Source: Eubacterium sp. (GTDB lineage Bacteria > Bacillota > Clostridia > Lachnospirales > Lachnospiraceae). From it: a stretch of 64,000 nucleotides of DNA. The stretch is taken from positions 62,001 to 126,000 of the forward strand of contig JAFRGL010000006.1 of the NCBI GenBank assembly GCA_017433825.1. The letters are read 5' to 3'. The notes under the pieces were generated by a model. That model made no database searches and had not been told where the DNA came from. It was given only the letters and a program-made list of their open reading frames with translations. This document shows positions 17,244-26,322 of the stretch, piece by piece (position 1 is the first letter of the stretch; every line of letters begins with the position of its first letter). The translations under genes were made by a program, and so were the position numbers.

Positions 17244-19400
17244 ATGAAAAGAAAAACGCTTGGAAGAAAAATCCTGCTGGCGATGGTTGCGCTTGTACTC
17301 GCAATGCTTGTGGCAGCCAGTCTGGTTTTTGCTTTAACAATGAGAAAAGTTTCGGCGACGTTGGTGGATTCCAACCAGACATTAAGGGAAACCGTGGAAG
17401 AAAAGGCCGCCGCCTACATGACAGAACAGTCGCAGACCCGGCTGAAGGAGATTGCCGCAGACAAGGCGGACATTGCGGATGCGGTATTTGCGGAGTTTGA
17501 AAGGGACGTGCTCATCGTGGCATCTGCTGCGGAAGCCATTTACAATTCTCCGGAAAACTACACATCAAGGCCTGCCGCTCTGCCGGATGCGGCAAATGAC
17601 GGCGTACTGACAACCCAGGTCCTTTATTCGGCCCATACGGATCCTTCCGATCCGGCGGTTCAGGAAGAACTGAACCTCATCGGCAATATTCAGGACATCC
17701 TGGTGGCCGTGAACGGCAGCCAGGACAATATGGCTTCCGTTTACGTGGCAACGGAGTCGGGATTTACGGTGCAGGCAGACTATATTTCCGCCAAGAAAAT
17801 CGACGAAAACGGTAATGTCATGCCCCTTGAGGCGAAGGAACGCCCCTGGTATATCGGCGCAGCCGGAACAGGGATGCCGTATTTTACCCCGGTTACAAGG
17901 GACGTGCACACGCCGCAGCTGGGGATTATGTGCGGTGTGCCAGTTTATGCGGAAGGCCGTCTGACAGCGGTTGCAGGCGCAGGCATGTACCTGGACAATC
18001 TGGACGAGCTGGTTCACAGCATTAAGCTGGGCAGTCTCGGAAATACCTGCATCATCAACGAAAACGGGCAGGTACTGTTTTCCACCTACCGGTCGGGAAC
18101 CATGGCTGCGGTTGCCGGCGGGGCTGATTTAAGAAAATCCTCCAATGCGGCCATCGCAAATATGGCGGAGGAAGCGGTAAGCGGGCATTCCGGCGTCACG
18201 CAGCTTTCCATTGACGGCGTTGCCAATTACGCGGCGTATGCACCGATGAAGACCGTAGGCTGGTCGGTGATGGTATTTCTGTCGAAAGAATCGGTGGAAT
18301 CCCCGAAAAACCGGCTTGTTTCCAGCATCGGACAGATGATGGAGCTGGCATATAACAACACAAACAGCCACATCCGGAACGCCAACTACATACTCTTATT
18401 CCTGCTTTGCCTGGCAGTGGTGGCAGCCCTTCTTTTGTCCGTGACGCTTTCCCGCCGCATAGTTAAGCCTATCCGCCTGCTGACGCAGGAGGTCGAGGCC
18501 ATGAAAGGGGACTGCCTGGACTTCAAACTGGAGCTGAATACCGGTGACGAGACCCAGGTGCTGGCGGAATCATTCCGGTCACTGACCGATCGAATGAATG
18601 AATATATCACAGATATCAGGACTATTACCGCTGAAAGAGAGCGTATAAGCACTGAACTGACACTGGCCAACCAGATTCAGAAAGCGATGCTGCCCAGCAT
18701 CTTCCCGCCTTTCCCCAACAGAAAGGAATTTGATGTCTTTGCGATGATGCAGCCTGCCAGGGAAGTAGGCGGTGACTTTTATGATTTCTTCCTGATCGAC
18801 GATGACCATCTGTGCATGGTAATGGCGGATGTCAGCGGAAAGGGAATCCCTGCAGCGCTGTTCATGATGATTTCCAAGGTTATCCTGCAGAACTGCGCCA
18901 TGCTGGGCAAATCAGCCGCGGAGATTCTTGAACTGACGAATGCAGCGCTGTGCAGCACCAACAAGGTGGAAATGTTCGTTACGGTCTGGCTGGGCATCCT
19001 GGAAATCTCCACCGGCACAATTACGGCAGCAAATGCCGGCCACGAGTACCCCGCACTTGCCCAGGGAGCTCCTTTTGCCCTCTTAAAGGACAAGCACGGC
19101 TTTATCATCGGCGGCTTTCCGGGTATGAAATACAAAGAGTACAGCATCTCGCTCAAGCCCGGCGAACGGCTGTTCCTCTATACAGACGGCGTACCGGAAG
19201 CAACGGATTCCGAAAACCGTATGTTCGGTACGGACAGGATGCTTGAAGCGCTGAACAAAGATCCCAAAGCCCGTCCGTCGGAAGTCTTGAGAAACGTAAA
19301 AACATCAGTTGAAGCTTTTGCAGGAGGAGCGGAGCAGTTTGATGATATAACCATGCTCTGCATCGAATACAAAGGTCCGAAGAAAGAATCAACAGAATAA
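17244..19400 (+). CDS. Membrane sensor PP2C phosphatase (RsbU/SpoIIE type)
   Basis: 718 residues. TM1 lies at about 10-31, followed by a large extracellular dCache-like sensor (about 32-370, with ERPWYIGAAGTGMPYFTPV and VPVYAEGRLTAVAGAGMYLD), TM2 at about 374-395, a HAMP linker, a short coiled coil (ITAERERISTELTLANQIQ) and a SpoIIE/PP2C domain. Metal-binding Asp residues are in REVGGDFYDFF, MADVSGKGIPAALFM and FDDITML. It should dephosphorylate a serine-phosphorylated STAS anti-sigma-factor antagonist in response to an external ligand. Such an antagonist is not in the window. Paralogue of the protein at 22488. Confidence 0.93.
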   Translation: MKRKTLGRKILLAMVALVLAMLVAASLVFALTMRKVSATLVDSNQTLRETVEEKAAAYMTEQSQTRLKEIAADKADIADAVFAEFERDVLIVASAAEAIYNSPENYTSRPAALPDAANDGVLTTQVLYSAHTDPSDPAVQEELNLIGNIQDILVAVNGSQDNMASVYVATESGFTVQADYISAKKIDENGNVMPLEAKERPWYIGAAGTGMPYFTPVTRDVHTPQLGIMCGVPVYAEGRLTAVAGAGMYLDNLDELVHSIKLGSLGNTCIINENGQVLFSTYRSGTMAAVAGGADLRKSSNAAIANMAEEAVSGHSGVTQLSIDGVANYAAYAPMKTVGWSVMVFLSKESVESPKNRLVSSIGQMMELAYNNTNSHIRNANYILLFLLCLAVVAALLLSVTLSRRIVKPIRLLTQEVEAMKGDCLDFKLELNTGDETQVLAESFRSLTDRMNEYITDIRTITAERERISTELTLANQIQKAMLPSIFPPFPNRKEFDVFAMMQPAREVGGDFYDFFLIDDDHLCMVMADVSGKGIPAALFMMISKVILQNCAMLGKSAAEILELTNAALCSTNKVEMFVTVWLGILEISTGTITAANAGHEYPALAQGAPFALLKDKHGFIIGGFPGMKYKEYSISLKPGERLFLYTDGVPEATDSENRMFGTDRMLEALNKDPKARPSEVLRNVKTSVEAFAGGAEQFDDITMLCIEYKGPKKESTE

Positions 19401-19407
19401 ACACCAG

Positions 19408-19451
19408 CCCTCTCCTTGGGAGAGGGTGGCCGCGCAGGCGGCCGGGTGAGG
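19408..19451. repeat. Short palindromic repeat-like element (two hairpins)
   Basis: CCCTCTCC (19408-19415) pairs with GGAGAGGG (19419-19426), and GGCCGC (19428-19433) with GCGGCC (19438-19443), followed by GGGTGAGG. This two-hairpin pattern resembles a small intergenic repeat I recall from many bacterial genomes, including gut Firmicutes. It is the only copy I see here. Confidence 0.5.
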
Positions 19452-19452
19452 C

Positions 19453-19492
19453 AAAAAAAGAACCGGCCCGCAGGTATTTGCCTGCGGGCCGG
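19453..19492 (-). terminator. Terminator of the carboxylesterase (minus strand)
   Basis: A 12-bp GC-rich stem (19463-19474 with 19481-19492), loop of 6 nt. On the minus strand it is followed by TTCTTTTTTT (19453-19462), so it terminates the minus-strand gene; on the plus strand there is no T-run. Confidence 0.85.
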
Positions 19493-19526
19493 ATTCTGTA
19501 TTTCAGGCATTATTTAAGCGAAGCTT

Positions 19527-21134
19527 TTATTCCTCTTCCTGCCAGCCGAAGCCCGGGAGACGCTTGCCGGCAAACTTGTAAACCAGTTCACGGCCTTTCT
19601 CGCGGTAGTTCGAAACCAGTTTGCTTTCCGGCATGAACATCATGGTATACCGGGTTTTCTGGTCATAGGGAAGCCATTCCGGCATGTTCCGGCCGGTGGG
19701 ATTTCCGGTGCGGGCAAACGCCGCGAAAGAGGAACCGCAGGTATCGGAAACCTTGAAGGCATCCGCCTTGGTTTTTGCCGTATACATACCGGGTGCCAGG
19801 TAGGCGTTGTCGAAGAAGAAGGGCACGTCGATGCCGTGGAAAGCCTTCTGCACCGGATCCGGGCTGTCAAAAGCGAAGATGCAGTTATAGAAGGGGGCGC
19901 CGCCCTTGCCGTCCTTGGTGCGGGAGACGTCTTCCGCGAATTTAAGCTGCTGGGTATCGTTCATCAGGGCGATGACGATGTCCGCGGCTGTCGGATTGTC
20001 CAGAATTTCCTGATAGGTGGAAATGACTTCCTCCGCTTCCTCTGCCGTATAGCCGAAATCCGCCAGTTTTCCGGGCAGCGTATCGTATGTCAGCTCGAAA
20101 ATTTCCGGATTAAAGAGGGCCAGAAGCGCCATATCCTCGCGGCAGTAGCAGATAATAAAGGGGATATCCTTGCAGAATTCGCTGCCTTCTGCGCCGTCGA
20201 AGGGATCGTATTTGATTACTTCTCCGTCGAAGGTCACCGGGAAGTCCAGGTAATGGCCGTTTTCACGGGTGGCATTGATCTCACGCATGGCTTTAATGAA
20301 GGCTTCGGGCGGAAGGGTTTCCAGGAGATCGATATTGTCCTTGGTAATGCCCAGGTGTGCCAGAAGAGCATCCGTGTCATCCTGCCCGAGTTTAACGGGA
20401 GTGGTCTGGAAGCCGCCGCTCTGGCAGATGGCCTTGTGGAACAGTCCCTTAGCGGAAGGCATGCCCATAAGCTGGCAGACCTTTCCGCCGCCGCCGGATT
20501 CACCGAAGATGGTGACATTGTCCGGGTCTCCGCCGAAATAGGTGATGTTGTCATGCACCCACTGAAGCGCAGCCACCATGTCCAGGTTGCCGATGTTGCG
20601 GCTCTTCGCGTATTTTTCCACGCCGAGGTGTGTCAGGTCCATATAGCCGAACAGGTTCAGCCTGTGACTGAAGCTTACCATGACCACGTTGTTCTTCTTT
20701 GCCATGTTGAAGCCGTCCTGGTGCGGGCATTCCGCCGTACCGGCCACATTGCCGCCGCCGTGGCACCATACCATTACCGGCAGGTTCATGCCTTCCGTCA
20801 GTTCCGGCGTCCAGATATTCAGGGCCAGGCAGTCTTCAGACTGGGGGCCTTTGCCCATTTCCATGTTGCCGGTAACGATCTTCTGGTTGCTGATATTGTA
20901 TTTGGAATTGGCTACTTCAGGTACTTCAATCCGGGGTGTGTCGGTCTGCCAGCATTTCAGGGCGTACTGCTTTGCGTCCACAACTACATCGCTTACCTCC
21001 GGCGGTTCCGGCGGCATGAAGCGAAGCGGCCCTACCGGCGGTTTTGCGTAGCGGACGCCTAAGAAACGGTAGACGCCGTCGAAATAATCGCCGCGGATTT
21101 TCCCGTACTTTGTATAAGCAAGAACATCGGTCAT
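19527..21134 (-). CDS. Carboxylesterase, type B family
   Basis: 535 residues, the only long minus-strand gene in the first 40 kb. Type-B hallmarks: FLGVRYAKPPVGPLRF near the N-terminus, EDCLALNIWTP, the oxyanion stretch WCHGGGN and the nucleophile Ser in VTIFGESGGGGKVC (about residue 202). A Glu/Asp and the His in AFHGIDVPFFF complete the triad. No signal peptide, so it is probably cytoplasmic; it hydrolyses carboxylic esters of unknown origin. RBS AAGGAGGAG and a TTGACA promoter (21173-21200) precede it, and a terminator follows. It stands between genes on the opposite strand, so it is a self-contained unit. Confidence 0.92.
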   Translation of the reverse strand: MTDVLAYTKYGKIRGDYFDGVYRFLGVRYAKPPVGPLRFMPPEPPEVSDVVVDAKQYALKCWQTDTPRIEVPEVANSKYNISNQKIVTGNMEMGKGPQSEDCLALNIWTPELTEGMNLPVMVWCHGGGNVAGTAECPHQDGFNMAKKNNVVMVSFSHRLNLFGYMDLTHLGVEKYAKSRNIGNLDMVAALQWVHDNITYFGGDPDNVTIFGESGGGGKVCQLMGMPSAKGLFHKAICQSGGFQTTPVKLGQDDTDALLAHLGITKDNIDLLETLPPEAFIKAMREINATRENGHYLDFPVTFDGEVIKYDPFDGAEGSEFCKDIPFIICYCREDMALLALFNPEIFELTYDTLPGKLADFGYTAEEAEEVISTYQEILDNPTAADIVIALMNDTQQLKFAEDVSRTKDGKGGAPFYNCIFAFDSPDPVQKAFHGIDVPFFFDNAYLAPGMYTAKTKADAFKVSDTCGSSFAAFARTGNPTGRNMPEWLPYDQKTRYTMMFMPESKLVSNYREKGRELVYKFAGKRLPGFGWQEEE

Positions 21135-21172
21135 TTTGATTCTCCTCCTTGAAAAAAGTCTTTCTTAAATTC

Positions 21173-21200
21173 ATCGTATAGCAAACAGCCCGCTTGTCAA
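21173..21200 (-). promoter_or_regulatory. Promoter of the carboxylesterase
   Basis: Read on the minus strand, TTGACA (21195-21200) is followed after 16 bp by TACGAT (21173-21178). The start codon at 21134 lies 39 bp further on. Confidence 0.6.
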
Positions 21201-21310
21201 GACTCTTTTCCAAAAAGCTTGTGCAAAGAAAAAATGCTTATCCTCTTTTCATCTTCCGCAAAAAAGGTTATACTTAATCTGCAGGGATCTGCCGGTAAGG
21301 AGATTGAAGT

Positions 21311-22483
21311 ATGAAAAGAACCATGAAACGAATTACGGCCGCACTGCTTGTCCTGGCAGCAGTATTTATGTGCCTGTCAGGCTGTACGCCGAAGGAGAAG
21401 GAAGAAACCTCCGGCAAAAGCGGGGAATCCATATCTGAGCTTACGGTTTCCGGCCTTGATATCATGCATGAGGACGAATTCGGCGGTGTTTATATTAAAA
21501 TCACCATAGATGACTTCAACGCGTACGGGTTTGAATACGGCGACAGCCTGGACGTAAGCTTTTCAAACGGCCATATGCTGGCAGGGATTCCCTATTATAA
21601 CGGTTATTATACGAACAACGGTGAACCGCTGCTGGTTGCCTACCCGGGTTATCCATACATTAAAGCCTGCTTTAACAACGGCGGCGATCTCTGGAATGTA
21701 GCCGCTCTTTCTGAAGAAGACACGGCAGATATTTCCCTTGCGGAAAAGGGCGTTTATCTGGATATCCAGGATGCCAGGAACATAAGCTACCAGGATGAGA
21801 GGGAACAGTTCCCGTCCGATGAAGCCTTTGCCAATTTCAGAAACGTGCAGCTGGGGAACCTGAAGGAAGGCATGCTTTACCGTTCCGCGTCTCCCTGTGA
21901 CAACCAGCATAACAGGGCGCCTTACGTGGACAGGCTGGCTGCGGCTTCCGGCGTGAACTGCATTGTGAACCTGGCGGATACGGAAGAGAAAATCTCGAAT
22001 TTCATCGCGAAGGATGATTTCGATTCCCCGTATTTCAAGTCAGTATATGACCGGGGGGATGTCATCCTCCTGAAGCTGAACATGAATTATGGTTCCGATG
22101 ATTTCCGTACAAAGCTGGTAAACGGACTGACTGCCATGGCGGAGCATGACGGACCTTACCTGGTGCACTGCACAGAGGGCAAGGACCGTACCGGTTTTGT
22201 CTGCATCCTGCTGGAAGCCCTCTGCGGCTGCTCTTATCAGGAAATCGCGGATGACTATATGATTACCTACGACAATTACTATAAGATTAACCCGGAGAGT
22301 GAACCCGGCAGATACGATGTTATCCTGGAAAGTGTATTCCTGCCGATGCTTGAGAGTATTGTCGGGGACGGCGCCGTGGATCTGGCTGCAGCGGATCTGG
22401 CCGTATACGCGGACCGGTACCTGGTAAATGCCGGCATGAGCCCGGATGCCGTGGAAGCACTGCGGGGTAAGCTTACGAAATAA
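21311..22483 (+). CDS. Lipoprotein with Cys-based (Tyr/dual-specificity) phosphatase domain
   Basis: 390 residues: signal peptide with lipobox CLSGC (Cys25), an N-terminal about 110-residue beta domain (SELTVSGLDIMHEDEFGGVYIKI) and a phosphatase domain from about residue 170. The CX5R loop is HCTEGKDRTG (Cys287, Arg293), as in tyrosine/dual-specificity and phosphoinositide phosphatases (family Tyr_phosphatase3-like, with NFRNVQLGNLKEGMLYRSASP). The lipoprotein signal puts the enzyme outside the cell. Substrates may be phosphorylated surface components or inositol phosphates; neither is shown. It lies 4 bp before the start of the kinase-phosphatase fusion, suggesting joint action. Confidence 0.87.
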   Translation: MKRTMKRITAALLVLAAVFMCLSGCTPKEKEETSGKSGESISELTVSGLDIMHEDEFGGVYIKITIDDFNAYGFEYGDSLDVSFSNGHMLAGIPYYNGYYTNNGEPLLVAYPGYPYIKACFNNGGDLWNVAALSEEDTADISLAEKGVYLDIQDARNISYQDEREQFPSDEAFANFRNVQLGNLKEGMLYRSASPCDNQHNRAPYVDRLAAASGVNCIVNLADTEEKISNFIAKDDFDSPYFKSVYDRGDVILLKLNMNYGSDDFRTKLVNGLTAMAEHDGPYLVHCTEGKDRTGFVCILLEALCGCSYQEIADDYMITYDNYYKINPESEPGRYDVILESVFLPMLESIVGDGAVDLAAADLAVYADRYLVNAGMSPDAVEALRGKLTK

Positions 22484-22487
22484 GGCT

Positions 22488-24560
22488 ATGAAGAAAACAT
22501 ATAAATTCCGCTACAGCATGGCGGTTAATATTATAGGGGCAATGGTACTGCTAATCGCCCTGTTTGGTGTCATAAACGGCGCCATCGGCCTCATCAGCTT
22601 TACGAAAGTCTTCAGGAATGAGTACGCCGTCACCACTTACCACATGGCGGATACCGCTACCACGCTGATAAACGGGGATCATGTGGACGATTACCTGGAA
22701 GGAAAAGAGACTGAAGAATACGAACGGACAAACAGGATGCTGGATGTTTTCTGCCACAGGATGAGCGTCTCCCTCGTATACGTCATTATGGTGGACAGAA
22801 GCGATTACGGCCGTTTTGTTTCCGTATTCAACAGCGTGGACAACACCGTGGATGATTCTTCTTATGTGCCATGGGAACTCGGACATAAAAGAGATACGAC
22901 AAACGACGAGTACCGGCAGAAATATAAGGAGATTTACGAGCAGGAAGCCGATTATGAAACGGTTTACCGGATTAAGACAACCGACGGCCAGCACCCGCAT
23001 ATCACGACGATTGTGCCGGTAAAGAATTCTGCAGGGGAAACGGCAGCCATTTTGTGCATACAGCGGCCTTTCCGGGAATTCCTGTCTGCAAGGAGACCTT
23101 ACATCGTCAACATCGCCATTTCCACAGCCATGCTGGCGATCGTATCCTCCGTCTTTGCATCACTGGTTATCCGCAGGCAGTTTATAGCTCCCGTCAAGAG
23201 AATTTCGGATGAAGCCACCCGGTTTGCAAAGGAGAATACAAAAGGAGAGCCGCTGGGCCCCATCAGCCGTTTCGAGGAAATATCCAGTCTTGCCATGTCC
23301 ATTGATACCATGGAGCATGACATGGTCAATTACATCGAAGACATGACGAAGATTACGGCGGAAAGGGAGCGTATCAGCGCGGAGCTGTCCCTGGCAAGTT
23401 CCATCCAGGAGAATTCCATTCCCAGTATTTTCCCGGCATTTCCGGAGAGATCCGACTTTGACATCTACGGCAGCATGACGCCTGCCAGGGAAGTGGGCGG
23501 CGATTTCTATAATTTCTTCATGCTGGATGACGACCGCCTCGTCATGATTATCGGAGACGTCTCCGGCAAAGGCGTCCCTGCAGCCCTGTTCATGATGGTT
23601 ACGGACATCCTGATTTCTGACCAGGCACATCTGGGAGGGTCGCCCGGGGAGGCCCTGACATTTGCGAACAACATCATCTGCGTCAGCAATAAGGCAGATA
23701 TGTTTGTTACCGTATGGCTGGGCATCCTGGAACTGTCCACCGGAAGACTTGTGGCAGCCAACGCAGGTCACGAATATCCGGCCGTGCGTCAGCCGGACGG
23801 CCGGTTCGAGCTGTACAGGGACCCGCACGGTTTTGTGATAGGCGGTATGGAAAACACGCAGTATAAGGAATACGAACTGTACTTAAAGCCCGGTTCCAGA
23901 CTGTTCCTGTACACGGACGGCGTACCGGAGGCAACGGATGCGGAAGAGAAGATGTTCGGCCTTGACCGGATGCTGCAGGCTTTGAACGAAGATGCGGATG
24001 CTTCCCCGAAAGACATACTGGGGAATGTAAGAAAAGCTGTGGACGGCTTCGTGAAGGACGCGGAGCAGTTTGACGATATGACAATGCTGTGTATTTCTTA
24101 TGAAGGGCCGGAAAAGCACAGTGCGGAAACCGGTGAAAATGGAGGAACGGCTATGAACTGTCTTGATATAGAAGCTTCAAAGAATAACCTGCCGCAGGTG
24201 CTTTCATTTGTTGATGAACTGCTGGAGGCCTGTGACTGTCCGATGAAGAAGCAGATGGAGATTGACCTGGCTGTAGAGGAAATCTTCATTAATATTGCCA
24301 GTTATGCCTATGAGCCGGATACCGGAAATGCCGTTATCTGTGTAGACACAGCCGGGGATCCGAAGACAGCAGTCATTATTTTTAAGGACAGGGGCATCCC
24401 TTACAATCCACTGACGAAAGAAGACCCGGATATTACCCTGTCTGCGGAGGAACGAACCATAGGCGGCCTGGGCATTTTCATGACAAAGAAGGTCATGGAT
24501 GAGATTACCTACGATTACCGGGACGGACAGAATATCCTAACTTTGAAAAAACGGCTGTAA
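22488..24560 (+). CDS. Membrane PP2C phosphatase fused to RsbW-like anti-sigma kinase domain
   Basis: 690 residues. TM1 is at about 11-35, an extracellular region at about 36-205, TM2 at about 206-230, HAMP, a coiled coil (ITAERERISAELSLASSIQ) and a SpoIIE/PP2C domain (REVGGDFYNFF, GDVSGKGVPAALFM, FDDMTML). After a short linker with an internal Met-Asn-Cys, a HATPase domain of the RsbW/SpoIIAB type spans about 560-690 (DLAVEEIFINIASYAY N-box, IFKDRGIPYNP, GGLGIFMTKKVMDEI). One chain thus holds a PP2C phosphatase and a serine-kinase-type domain, both directed in known systems at STAS antagonists. The start at 22488 follows the previous stop by 4 bp. Confidence 0.92.
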   Translation: MKKTYKFRYSMAVNIIGAMVLLIALFGVINGAIGLISFTKVFRNEYAVTTYHMADTATTLINGDHVDDYLEGKETEEYERTNRMLDVFCHRMSVSLVYVIMVDRSDYGRFVSVFNSVDNTVDDSSYVPWELGHKRDTTNDEYRQKYKEIYEQEADYETVYRIKTTDGQHPHITTIVPVKNSAGETAAILCIQRPFREFLSARRPYIVNIAISTAMLAIVSSVFASLVIRRQFIAPVKRISDEATRFAKENTKGEPLGPISRFEEISSLAMSIDTMEHDMVNYIEDMTKITAERERISAELSLASSIQENSIPSIFPAFPERSDFDIYGSMTPAREVGGDFYNFFMLDDDRLVMIIGDVSGKGVPAALFMMVTDILISDQAHLGGSPGEALTFANNIICVSNKADMFVTVWLGILELSTGRLVAANAGHEYPAVRQPDGRFELYRDPHGFVIGGMENTQYKEYELYLKPGSRLFLYTDGVPEATDAEEKMFGLDRMLQALNEDADASPKDILGNVRKAVDGFVKDAEQFDDMTMLCISYEGPEKHSAETGENGGTAMNCLDIEASKNNLPQVLSFVDELLEACDCPMKKQMEIDLAVEEIFINIASYAYEPDTGNAVICVDTAGDPKTAVIIFKDRGIPYNPLTKEDPDITLSAEERTIGGLGIFMTKKVMDEITYDYRDGQNILTLKKRL

Positions 24561-24587
24561 TAATCCATACGACAAGGATACGGTATA

Positions 24588-25247
24588 ATGAGAACGGAAT
24601 ACAGAAATCAGGTGACAATGAATCCTTCCGGCTTTGTGCTGCTGGCGGACTACGTGCCCTCGATTATCCAGGAGATAAGGTATTATTCCTCCTACAATTT
24701 CATCGGGGAACGGATTGACGGCTATGAAGAGCCCTGTGCGCTTCTGACCATTGAAGCCGCCCGGGCGCTGCAGAAGGTCAGTAATGAAATGTTTGTCCAG
24801 GGATACCGACTGAAGGTGTTTGACGCCTACCGGCCCGCGTGCGCGGTAAAGCAGTTCGTGCTGTGGGGCCTGGAGGATACGGATATCCGCATGAAGCCTT
24901 ATTTCTATCCGGACCTGGAAAAGCAGGAGCTGTTTATAAAAGGGTACATCGCAAAACAGTCCAGCCACAGCAGGGGCAGCACCATAGACCTGACGCTGCT
25001 GGATATGAAAACCGGAAAGGAAGTGGATATGGGAGGCCCGTTTGATTTCTTCAGCGAGATTTCCCATCCGGATTATAAAGGCATTACGCAGGAACAGTAC
25101 GAAAACCGTATGACGCTGCAGCATGCGATGGTGCGCAATGGTTTTGTGCCTATTGACTGCGAATGGTGGCATTTTACCCTGAAGGACGAGCCCTATCCGG
25201 ACACCTATTTCGAGTTTCCGGTATCATCGGCATATCTGAAAAGATGA
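24588..25247 (+). CDS. D-Ala-D-Ala dipeptidase, VanX/DdpX family
   Basis: A 219-residue zinc peptidase of family M15D. The zinc and active-site motifs are SSHSRGSTIDLTL (His, Asp) and DCEWWHFTL (catalytic Glu, His); a Tyr-Arg-Pro stretch VFDAYRPACAV is also typical. No signal peptide, so it should cut free D-Ala-D-Ala inside the cell. No vanH, vanA or vanS partner lies nearby, so this is not a glycopeptide-resistance cluster; a role in recycling peptidoglycan dipeptide is more likely. It begins 27 bp after the kinase-phosphatase fusion and may be in its operon. Confidence 0.9.
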   Translation: MRTEYRNQVTMNPSGFVLLADYVPSIIQEIRYYSSYNFIGERIDGYEEPCALLTIEAARALQKVSNEMFVQGYRLKVFDAYRPACAVKQFVLWGLEDTDIRMKPYFYPDLEKQELFIKGYIAKQSSHSRGSTIDLTLLDMKTGKEVDMGGPFDFFSEISHPDYKGITQEQYENRMTLQHAMVRNGFVPIDCEWWHFTLKDEPYPDTYFEFPVSSAYLKR

Positions 25248-25294
25248 CCTGCGGGAAGGCTTTAAACCTGTTATATTCATGCCTGTAAAATGCA

Positions 25295-25356
25295 TTGACG
25301 GCAGATAATGCAAGGGCATACAATATAAAAGAACATTTTGGAAACTGATATCAGTT
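25295..25356 (+). promoter_or_regulatory. Promoter and perfect palindrome before the bicupin gene
   Basis: TTGACG (25295-25300), 18-bp spacer, TACAAT (25319-25324). A perfect 14-bp palindrome AACTGATATCAGTT (25343-25356) lies between the transcription start and the RBS AAAGGAGG, a position suited to a repressor. Confidence 0.6.
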
Positions 25357-25372
25357 AAAGGAGGATTTATCA

Positions 25373-26269
25373 ATGGGGAAGCATGAGGAATTTTTCAAAA
25401 AAGTCCCGATGAACGGCCGGAAAGGCTGCCTGCGGTTTATGACAGAAATGGACGGCAACTTCCTGAACTGGGAGAGCATGTCCATCCGTTACGGTCTGGT
25501 GGATGAGGAAGGCGTTATCCCGGAGGAGACAGACAAACTGCATGTGCATGACTATGATGAAGCCATTATGTTTCTTTCCCAGGATGCGGGTGACATGCTG
25601 ACACTGGGCGGGGAACTGGAGGTTACGCTCGGCACGGATGGCGTGCGGCACAGAATCGATCTGCCTTCCATCGTATCCATACCGGCGGGGACACCGCATT
25701 TCTCACCGAAAGTCAGGAAAGTCGACCGTCCGTTCCTGTATTTTTCTGTTGCCTTCAATAAAGAATTCAAGGCAGAAGTGACGGATGAAAAGGCTGTACA
25801 GGGCGAAGGCCCGTGGATTCAGTTCCGGGCGCCGTATTTTGATAAGGTTAATGTGCTGAACTTTGCAATCCGGGATCCCTATCACTATGCATCAGACGTG
25901 CCGGAGGATTCCGGCGGTATCGGAACGCTTGTGGATACCCATGTAGCCGGCTTCCCGATGATGTGCGGCTGGCAGACAGTGGGCAAACCTCACAATATGG
26001 GCCCCAGAAGAGACGACGGCAAGAGACATCCCCATGCACATGAGGATTTCGATGAAATGCTCGCCTTCTTCAGCCTGGATCCGGACAACCTGACCGACCT
26101 GCACGGTGAGTTTGAGTTCTCCCTGGGTGCGGAAGGAGACGAAGAACGTTATGTCTGTTCCGAAGCTGCTGTTTTCCCGATGCGCAAAGGCTATTTCCAC
26201 CTGCCGCTTGTTTTCACAAAGGTGGACAAACCCTTTGTTTTCTTTACTCTCAGCAGAAACATGGCATAA
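25373..26269 (+). CDS. Duplicated cupin-like (bicupin) protein
   Basis: 298 residues built from two similar halves. Half 1 (about 35-135) has DKLHVHDYDEAIMFLSQD...LGGELEVTLG and PSIVSIPAGTPHFSP; half 2 (about 165-295) has HPHAHEDFDEMLAFFSLD...LHGEFEFSLG and AAVFPMRKGYFHLPL. Each half carries the His-rich first cupin motif and a second motif with a His, so both could bind a metal. No signal peptide. I do not know the enzyme activity. It has its own promoter with a palindromic site and is probably monocistronic or joined to the tRNA-editing gene downstream. Confidence 0.78.
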   Translation: MGKHEEFFKKVPMNGRKGCLRFMTEMDGNFLNWESMSIRYGLVDEEGVIPEETDKLHVHDYDEAIMFLSQDAGDMLTLGGELEVTLGTDGVRHRIDLPSIVSIPAGTPHFSPKVRKVDRPFLYFSVAFNKEFKAEVTDEKAVQGEGPWIQFRAPYFDKVNVLNFAIRDPYHYASDVPEDSGGIGTLVDTHVAGFPMMCGWQTVGKPHNMGPRRDDGKRHPHAHEDFDEMLAFFSLDPDNLTDLHGEFEFSLGAEGDEERYVCSEAAVFPMRKGYFHLPLVFTKVDKPFVFFTLSRNMA

Positions 26270-26322
26270 ATTGTATTCTGCCCGGCATACCGGCCGGAAA
26301 ATACAGGAGACTTTTGAACCAA

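Noticed and set aside
19836-21062. Long plus-strand reading frame of 408 codons
   Set aside because: It is the mirror of the well-supported carboxylesterase gene; it has no RBS and no recognisable domain.
24588-25247. Glycopeptide-resistance (van) cluster
   Set aside because: The VanX-like gene is alone; no vanH, ligase or VanRS pair is near, so a metabolic D-Ala-D-Ala peptidase is more likely.
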